Assembly (NCBI GenBank): GCA_034509735.1 | Contig: JACGWO010000012.1 | Span: 19,869,188 to 19,933,187, forward strand | DNA from: Sesamum alatum | Taxonomy: Eukaryota > Streptophyta > Magnoliopsida > Lamiales > Pedaliaceae | Direction of reading: 5' to 3' | DNA length: 64,000 nucleotides | Shown here: one piece after another, positions 56,489 to 64,000 of the stretch | Numbering within the stretch: the first letter of the stretch is position 1 | Layout: every line of letters begins with the position of its first letter | The notes under the pieces: model-generated | Databases searched by the model: none | Told to the model about the DNA's origin: nothing | Seen by the model: only the letters and a program-made list of their open reading frames with translations | Position numbers and translations under genes: made by a program

Positions 56489-59293
56489 TTATCTAGACCT
56501 CCATTTGAAGTTATAATATATCTTGTTTGTACTGTTCACGGTTAAAATTTTAACATCTGCCACGTAATGCCGCCAACATTTGTTTGAGTAGAATCTGCAG
56601 CAGTTTGGATTATCTTCTCTGTCGATTATCATTGTGCGCATAGACTGCAATAAAGGAAAAATTATAATGAGCACACGAAATAGAGAACATTACCATTGTG
56701 CAGAATACCTGCCATTAAGGAAACACTAATGAGAATAAAAATACCACAACAAAAGATCAAGTAACAAGAATAAACTTCTGTAGAGTGCCACAAACATAAT
56801 CAACTTGCTTGAGTTCTAACTATAGAATTTAGAGACAGACACCCAGAAGACACCCAGCATACAAAACGTATCTACAATGAAACATCAGTTCTTGCTAATA
56901 ACTCATGCGCTGAGCTATTCATCCACCAAACTGAAAGGACAGGCTTATTGAACCAAATAAACTGAATTAGACCCAGATTTAATTTCCTTCTCTGAAGAAT
57001 TAATGATAATAGCAAGTATCTTTAGAACGATCAAACTAATAGCCCAGATCTCCCGTACGGGAACAAGGAAGTGGCATGCAATTTGAAATCAATGAGAATT
57101 CAAAAAGAAATAGAGAGTGTGGATTGGAAACTGAGTTTCAAAAAAGAAAAAAAAAAGAAAAACAAATGGAAGGTGGGTGGGGCAAAGGTTCTTATGTAGG
57201 CACTTAGGATTTTGAATAAGACGGAACTGCAGGACAGACTAAAGATAATCAAAGAAAAGCATGTGAAAATCCCTTGGCCGCAACAAACCAAGACTGACAG
57301 TTTGGAGTATGCGGGAAAAGTTTGGCATTCCAATGTGAGTTTTGCACAATGCAAATATGCTCGGGATCGGGCTTTTTTCGTGGAAACTGTTATGATGGAG
57401 GACTTGATGCTTATTTAAATCAAACATCACATGCATGCCATTCTGTAATGAGCAGTTAGAAAAACAGTTTAAGCACTAGATAAACCAGTTTGTGTACTAA
57501 GTTGCTGGTCTCCAAAAGTTTAAGACAGAAAACTGATTACACTAAAGCAATTGCGTTGACTTTGTTCCAGATATTTGAACTGTGGATATCAAAAGATCAC
57601 ACTAAACAATCGTACCTTTATGAGTTCAGTGCGGGGGGATACTATTACAACACTCCTCCCATGGCATTCTCGCAACCAGTTATCAACAGTTTTCAGAACA
57701 CTTCTTGACGATGCAGTCAGTTCTAACTTGCAGAAATAGTTTGGCAGCAGATAGGATTCTCCCGGTTCTTCATAAATCTTCAAATTCTAGAAACAGTGAG
57801 GGAAAAGAAAATGTGAACTCATAAGAAAGCTAAACAGTGTAGAACAATTTTGTGTTGAATAAGGGAAAAATTACTAGTACCTGCTTGGAGTATACAATTA
57901 ATTTAAAACCCTTGGACCGATTGAAGTTCCCAAAAAGATTGTGATACTCAACGATACGTTGAGACGGTTTCATAATTGGACCAAAAGTAAACTTTGCCTC
58001 ACAGAGACCGAAAACATTCATGGAAGAGAAAGGCATTCTACGGCCACTGTACTGGAAGGAGTACAGATTTGGAGCATCAATATTTGCTTCGCGCAAGCTT
58101 GCACAATGAATTAAGGACAAGCTCCTCAATTTCCCACTCAAAATTGTGAGTTTCTCCAGGCTGGTACATTCATGAAGCACCAACTTCTCAAGCAATGGGC
58201 ACTTGGAAATGCAATCTTGGAATGCAGTGTCAGTCATTTTGCGGTCCTTCATCGTCAAATTCTTCAAATTTCCCGAGCTTTTAAGGTCAATTTTGCACTG
58301 CTGGTGTTTTTTTGCATGATACCAAAAGGTTTCAAGGTTTGATGCCTCAATCTCAATGCAACTAAGCTTGGCACACTCGTGCACCTCTAACCTCCTAATC
58401 TTGAGAAGAGCCGAAATAGTTAGACGTAATAATCCTCTGCAGCAAACAAGCCTCAAATCCTCTAACAATGGGCAGCTTTCTTCAAATCTCTTGATCAAAT
58501 GTCCATTTAGCAGAAGGGTGTCTTTTATAGAAAGTTCTCTCAAATTAGACAGCTTTATAGCACCAAAATCATATAATACCGACCCTGACAACTTCAAGGA
58601 AGTTATTGATGTGGAGAGAAGTACAGCTTCTGGCAGAAAATACTGCTTCCCTTCCACATTGACATGAACATCTAGCTCCTTCACATTTTTGTCCACAGCA
58701 GCACATATCCAACGTCCCATACAAGCCCACACCACACCACTCATATTATTCACATACAACCTGAACTTATCTATGCAAGGAACAGGATCAAGTCTTAATG
58801 CCAAAGACTTCTCAACATAACCCTTAAACTTCTTTTTCTGCACTTCACGGGCTTTAATCCGATTATGCTTTCCTCTTGCCCCTTTTATCCGAAACCACCT
58901 CTGGTCAAAATCAAATGTCAGGTAAGAACTGAACATGCTTTTCCACTTCTTTGACAAAATACTAGTTCGCACCACATCTTTCGTAGAATGCATGAATCCA
59001 TAAATATGATGGATAATGGGTTCAGGCAATTCTGATATCCGATCCGCATCAACATCCCTATCATAAACCTCATTATCCCCCCTAATCTTGCGCTTCTTCC
59101 TCACTCTATATTTATTCGACTCAACACTCAGGTGCCCTATTTTTCGCTTCCCCAGTACGCCTCCATCACCACAACCACTCCCCATTGGCTTCAACAAATT
59201 CTTCCGATCATTCGTCCCTCTCCTACTACTTGACCTCTTAGTAGAATGACCCCTCCTAACAAGGTAGCGAAGACTAATTCTCTTCCACAACAT
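56489..59293 (-). CDS. F-box/LRR protein
   Basis: Three coding exons are inferred: 59293-57881, 57786-57616 and 56644-56489, all in phase, coding about 579 residues without a frame break. The N-terminus is basic (KRSSSRRG, RKKRKIRG), suggesting a nuclear location. The F-box lies near residues 80-125 (DRISELPEPIIHHIYGFM, SKKWKSMFSSYLTFDFD). Leucine-rich repeats of the F-box/LRR type follow (LRELSIKDTLLLNGHLIKR, CPLLEDLRLVCCRG, LETFWYHAKKHQQCK). The C-terminus ends CCRFYSNKCWRHYVADVKI, a block typical of these proteins. By family such proteins are substrate receptors of SCF ubiquitin ligases; no substrate can be inferred. The start at 59293 is chosen because an upstream intron (59544-59314) removes the preceding in-frame stretch, making this the first ATG after the splice. 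Confidence 0.85.
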
Positions 59294-59544
59294 CAGTCTA
59301 TCAGATCGAATTTCTGGGCAAAATCCATCAACGCAAGTTATTAACAAAAACAATATAATAGAAGTAACAATCATTCCAATTTTCTCACAGAACCCATCAA
59401 CATTACAAAAACCAGCATTAAATCGAACAATCATAAAAATTTGATCAAATAGAAAACGGATTTTGACATAATATTTATCAAATTAAGGATTCGGGATCAA
59501 TAATTGATATTAAGAAAGAATCCAACAGCTAAGAAATCACGGAC

Positions 59545-59757
59545 CTTCTTGGAGAGAATTGCGGAAGAACAATCGGAGACGCACTATGAATTAGCCCTGT
59601 CAAGGGTTCTTGCGTTCTTCAAAGCCGTACGGTCAATGCTGTTCATTTTGGGCCGGGCTTTTGCTGTGCATTAAAAACCTGAATAAATGGGCAGTAGCTT
59701 TAACAAAAATGGACAGCTGTCAGTAGGTATTCCTATATTTCTTGTTCAATTAATTTA
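59545..59757 (-). other. F-box gene 5' UTR and promoter region
   Basis: Upstream of the inferred donor (AAG/GTCCGT at 59545/59544) lies leader sequence and a GC-richer stretch at 59560-59660. The space to the next MITE is only about 200 bp, so the promoter is short or extends into the transposon. Confidence 0.35.
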
Positions 59758-61171
59758 GGGATAATTTCTTAATCCTTTCTCGTAAGCTTTGGTATAATTA
59801 TACGTAAATTTTTTATAATTTAAAAAGTACTTCTAATATTTATGAAGTTTGTTTTCGTCTAATAAATAGGTTCCTCTGTTAGTCAAATTTTATCGAATTT
59901 GTTAATATTAACAAAAAAATGAATAAAAATCAATATTTACCCTTGATTGACTTATTGCTGACTTATTACAAGTCAAACAAATCTTTTCTGACTAAAATAC
60001 TCTTATATGGGTGAAGATATACCTCAACACTTGCATTAACGTTTTAAGATGTATAAAGATACTTTGATTATAAAAAAATTTATTTGGCATGCAATTAGGG
60101 GTGGGCGTTCGTGTCGGGTAACTCGGGTTCGAGCCGACCCGATCGCATTCGAGTTTTTTTTCTCGGGTTATTTAAAATTTTATGGGGTATTGGATAACCT
60201 AATACCCGACTTCTAAAAATTGAGTTGGGATTTGGGTAGGGGAGTCCTACCTTAACTACTCAATCGGGTACCCGATATTTTTTTTCAAAAATTAAGTTTT
60301 TCTTTTATCCTTCCTTTTAACTCTTCTTCTTCTATGTCTCTTATTTCCCAACAAAAGTTTATTTTCAAATATTCTTTTAGTGTTCTCTTCTCCCATAATT
60401 TGTATTTCTACAAATCTTAAAATCATAAAAAGAAGGTGAAAGAAATTTACTAAACTCAAATGTTGTGTTTAATATTTAATTTTTTATATGTTTAATTTTA
60501 TTCAATTTATTTGTAGATTTTATTCTTTAATTTAGTTTATTGAAGTTAAGATTTTTAGTTTTTATTTCTTTTTAATATACTAAATGATTGAAAGAGTATA
60601 TTACGATATTCATAATTTATAAATTTAAAATTAAAATTTAATAAATCCAAAAACAAAAGAATTAAATAAATTATTTAAGTTTACATAGGCTAGCCTCTGA
60701 ATGAAAATGTTCATTCAGAGGCTTGTTCGATCTCTATCATTATAGAGGCACACAATTGTGTGCTTCTATCCCTATAGAAATTTTGATTGTATTTTTTATT
60801 TTTATTTTTAAAAGTATCTGATACTCAATTGTCGGGTATTCGATTAAATCCGGTACCCATATACTTCGGATCGGAATTGGGTAGTTAAAATAGCCAATCA
60901 AAATTTCGGGTACCTGACTCGAACTATTTGAATCCGAACCATCCGACCCGACGCCCATCCCTACCTGTAATAGGCCAATAATAAGTCAATTTGGTAAATA
61001 AGGATTTTTCTCCAATATTTTGTTAATATCGACAAATTCAGTGAATTTTAACTAATGGGAGAACTTATTTGTTAGATGGAAGCAAACTTAAGAACTACTA
61101 TGTATAATTTTTTAAATCATGAAATTTATGAGTAATTACACCATACTTTGGGGATGACGGCGTAATATCCC
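59758..61171. mobile_element. Family B MITE with perfect 9-bp duplication, carrying a nested hAT-like element
   Basis: The ends are GGGATAATTTC and, in reverse, GGGATATTACG; flanks ATTAATTTA (59749-59757 and 61172-61180) are identical. Without the insertion at 60096-60963 and its duplication the element is about 540 bp, the same as the other family B copies. Confidence 0.85.
60096..60963. mobile_element. hAT-like non-autonomous element with 8-bp duplication
   Basis: The ends are TAGGGGTGGGCGT and, in reverse, TAGGGATGGGCGT, followed on both sides by GGGTCGG/CGGGTACCCGA-type subterminal motifs. Flanks CATGCAAT (60088-60095) and CCTGTAAT (60964-60971) match at 6 of 8; other family B copies read close to this at the empty site. 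868 bp, no gene. Confidence 0.82.
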
Positions 61172-61222
61172 ATTAATTTAAAGAAAATCACCCAATATAT
61201 TATCATCACCATCGTTGTCGTA

Positions 61223-61262
61223 GTCATCATCATCATCATCATTATTATTATTATTATTATTA
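61223..61262. repeat. (ATC)n/(ATT)n compound microsatellite
   Basis: An ATC run passing directly into ATT, suggesting one array with C-to-T conversion of half its units. Confidence 0.9.
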
Positions 61263-61377
61263 AGTGGGAGGGGCATACAGTAACAACCATTGATTGACAA
61301 CATGTTTATGGACTAAAATACCATCATGTATACCTATTTCCCGCCATCCCTTTAAAGTTAATATATATATATATATA

Positions 61378-61625
61378 TTAGCCATCTTGGCACGCCGTTC
61401 CTGCGTGCGTATAAAATAATATTGCACGTTTTAAAGTTATTGTAAATAAGAAAATATACATATTAATAAATACAGTACATTTAAAAAGAAAAAAAGAAAG
61501 AAAGCAAGAAAAGAAATAAAAACTAACTTAGGAATATTATCGGTATAATCAAAAAATTGGTGTTGCGGTGTAAGTAACCGCCATTTATTAGTGAAAACAT
61601 GGTTTGCTTTCTATAATAGTATAGA
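61378..61625 (-). mobile_element. Non-autonomous Helitron-like element, copy 2
   Basis: Read on the minus strand it starts TCTATACTATTATAG after an A and ends CTAA before a T. A perfect hairpin GCACGC-AGGAACG-GCGTGC lies about 11 bases before the end. It aligns with the copy at 28022-28241 on the opposite strand. 248 bp, non-coding. Confidence 0.82.
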
Positions 61626-61784
61626 TATATATATATATATATTCATCTATATTTAAGGTTAATTCATTTTATCAGTTTTTATTAGTTATTTATTTTTTAT
61701 GTTATTTAATTAAATACATATACTAAAAATTTTAAATTGCGCACAAACATCGACTGTATTTTGATCACTAGTTCTTATTTTTTA

Positions 61785-62339
61785 GGAATAATTACACCCC
61801 CTCCTCTAAGGTTTTGTGTAATTACCCATAACTTCTTGTGATTTGAAAATTTACATATAGTACCCCTGAGGTTTGCTTCTATCTAACAAATAATTCAATT
61901 CGTTAGTTAAAATTCATCGAATTTGTTGATGTTAACAAAAAAATTGAATAAAAATTGATATTTACCCTCGATTGATTTATTACTGACTTATTGCAGGTCA
62001 AACATATTTTTTCTAACTAAACCACCCTTGTAACGGTGAAAATATACCTCCTCACATGCGTTAACATGTGAAGATGTATAATGGTAGTTTGATCATAAAA
62101 AGATTTATTTGGCCTACAACAATTCAGTAATAAGTCAATCGATGATAACTATCAATTTTCATTCAGTTTTTTTGCTAATATTAACAAATTTGAATGAATT
62201 TTTTTTACTAACCTAGGGACTTATTTGTTAGATATAAATAAATATCAGAAATGCTAAATGCAATTTTTTAAATCACAAAGAATCTATATGTAATTAAAGA
62301 AACTCAGGGAAACTCAGGGAAAAGGAGGGCGATTATCCC
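61785..62339. mobile_element. Family B MITE, complete
   Basis: The ends are GGAATAATTACACCCCCTCC and, in reverse, GGGATAATCGCCCTCC. Flanks TATTTTTTA (61776-61784) and TATCTTTTA (62340-62348) match at 8 of 9. An 'aaactcaggg' unit is duplicated near the right end. 555 bp. Confidence 0.82.
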
Positions 62340-62348
62340 TATCTTTTA

Positions 62349-62874
62349 AAAGGGCTGATAAAGGGCTGATCAGACGATATCATAATTTAAATGCAATTAT
62401 CATTGAATGTGCATAAATTAATATTATAATATTACAATAATTACTAATAATTAAGCTAGAGAGTTTTAGAAAAATTAAATCTTTATTTCTCTTTACTCAA
62501 ATATATCTCATAAGCCTATGAGTGTAATTTCAATTATAAGATACAGTAACTGCCAACATTTAATTTTTAATATAAGTGTACTTGTTAGTCTCTAATCACA
62601 AAATACAGTTCATGCAAAAACAAAAAAAATCTAAGAAGAGGTAAAAGCTATAAATGTTGCACTCTTTGCTTATTCTCATCACATTCGTTAGTCAAAATTC
62701 ATATTATACGTTATTTCAATTGATTTTGGACATGAAATTGAATGCACTTATGAAGGCACCTGGCAAATAAGTATACCGCCATATAGCTGCGGATTCGAGC
62801 CCCGCCAATCCCGACGAATCCAATAGCCACTGAATACATCAATTCATTTCCCCCTTTCTATGAACTAGTAAAGG
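62349..62874. other. Intergenic, nothing recognised
   Basis: AT-rich spacer before the copia fragment. A small GC-richer patch at 62785-62825 was examined as a possible tRNA relic and not accepted. Confidence 0.45.
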
Positions 62875-64000
62875 GTGTCGGGGGCATACTTTCATTCCCA
62901 AAGCATAAGGCTCTTTGGATGCTTGAGCTATGCTACCAACCCTGATCCTCAAAAAATAAAATTCCATTTTAGAGCTCACATATGCATTCTATTAGGGTAT
63001 GCCATGCATCAAAAGGCCTACAAACTATATGATCGAGACAGTTACTCTACTTTCATATCTAGGGATGTGCATTTCCATGAGAGTCCATTTCCCTTTGCCA
63101 CTCAACATCTAATTCTCAGCTTCAGTTCCTCTTTCTGCACTCCATCCACATGCAGATTTTCCTTTCCCAGATACTCCTTCCTCTGCTATTCCTCATGATA
63201 ATCAACAACCACATGTGCATTCCCCAATCCAGCAGAGCTCACCATCTCCCAGTCCTAACATACCTCTTACCCTTCCTCCCAGCCTACTCCCTAGAAGATC
63301 TGTTTGTCACATAAACCAACCTAGCTGAATGACTTTGCTTCCCATTCCTCTGATCCCTCACTTTTACATTCATGTGACACTGCATACATGTTTTTTGTGG
63401 CTTCCTTGTCAATTTTTCAAGAGCCCAAATCCTTTGTAGAGGCTATCAAACATGTGAAGTGGAGGGATGCCATGCAGAATGAAATAATGCTTTGGAGCAG
63501 AATCATACCTCAAGGCTGGCATCCTTACCTATTGGAAAGGTTTAATCAAGTTGAAGGCATTGATTATACAAATAGCTTCTCTCAATGTGGCCAAAGCAGT
63601 CACTGTACGCATCTTTCTCACCATTGTTGCATCTTATGGATGGCCTTTACAACAATTAGACATTAATAATGCCTTCTTTCATGGCTATCTAAAGAAAGAT
63701 ATTTACATGCAACCTCCTAAGGGATACAATGTTCCAGCTGGTTTATTATGTAAACTTGAGAGGTCTCTATAAGGCTTAAAATAGGCCTCAAGATGATGGA
63801 ATGTGGAATTCACTCTGAAGCTCAAGGAGTATGGCTTTGCTCAGTTTGGTCATGATCATTACGTATTCACTAAAACTTGTGATTCTGGTTTGATGGCCTT
63901 ACTAGTTTATGTGGATGATCTTTTAATCACTACACCTGCCATGGAAGACACCCAAGCTATCAAGGCCTAGGGGATGCCAGGTATTTTCTTGGGCTAGAAA
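62875..64000 (+). pseudogene. Ty1/copia pol fragment (integrase C-terminus and reverse transcriptase), truncated by window end
   Basis: It begins in the integrase C-terminal region (LFGCLSYATNPDP, ILLGYAMHQKAYKLYD, ISRDVHFHESPFPF). A degraded linker follows, then the RT start (FVEAIKHVKWRDAMQNE), QLDINNAFFHGYLKKDIYMQ and the catalytic LVYVDDLLIT near 63905-63935. The frame is broken several times, for example near 63560 and at TAA 63771 and TAG 63783. Residues differ clearly from the copia copy at 1-2395, so it is a different family. No LTR is visible on the left, so the copy is truncated there or the end is too diverged. Confidence 0.88.

Noticed and set aside
59294..59434. Hydrophobic N-terminal extension of the F-box protein (signal or membrane anchor)
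   Set aside because: Most of it lies in an apparent 5'-UTR intron (59544-59314) with an acceptor at TTTGCCCAG; the first ATG after splicing is 59293.
62785..62825. tRNA-like T-arm (GCGGATTCGAGCCCCGC)
   Set aside because: No matching D-arm, anticodon arm or acceptor stem could be built upstream, so it is not a tRNA gene; a tRNA-derived relic remains possible but unsupported.

Overview
The window is nuclear DNA of a flowering plant, most likely a eudicot. The evidence is spliced host genes of plant-specific families (a USP-kinase of the receptor-like cytoplasmic kinase type, an At1g51745-type PWWP protein, jacalin-related lectins, an F-box/LRR protein), plant mobile domain (PMD) genes, and dense plant transposable elements in very AT-rich spacer. 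I cannot name a species.

Layout. Positions 1-38000 are almost entirely transposable elements. In order they are: the 3' part of a decayed Ty1/copia element with its 3' LTR (1-4205); a foldback element with a 10-bp target-site duplication (4292-5387); a PIF/Harbinger-like element with TAA duplications (5564-6553); a 4-kb Mutator-like element (MULE) with a 9-bp duplication (7198-11185), carrying half a transposase gene convergent to an antisense PMD gene; two sibling 1.25-kb foldback elements (12145-13399 and 13435-24754), the second split by a 10-kb LTR retrotransposon (14586-24636) that carries gag-protease remnants and its own antisense PMD gene; then hAT-like, MULE-like and Helitron-like short elements up to about 37.5 kb.

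Positions 38.5-59.6 kb are the genic part: a nine-exon USP-kinase gene (+), an LTR-like fragment, a three-exon PWWP gene (-), two jacalin lectin copies in the same orientation (-) separated by nested MITEs, and an F-box/LRR gene (-). Positions 59.7-64 kb return to nested MITEs (a hAT-like element inside a MULE-MITE), a second Helitron, another MULE-MITE and a decayed copia pol fragment cut by the window edge.

Main points. (1) Two unrelated transposon classes, a MULE and an LTR retrotransposon, each carry a PMD gene opposite to their own coding strand, within 12 kb of each other. (2) The MULE ends hold six 27-nt imperfect palindromes of one design plus a related AT-rich pair, a good candidate for a transposase-binding array. 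(3) Many elements can be delimited to the base by target-site duplications and give a clear insertion order. (4) Several otherwise intact host genes carry single-base frameshifts, so either the assembly has residual indel errors or these copies are decaying. Exon boundaries were inferred by eye from GT/AG sites and family conservation; all homology statements are recognition, not database searches.
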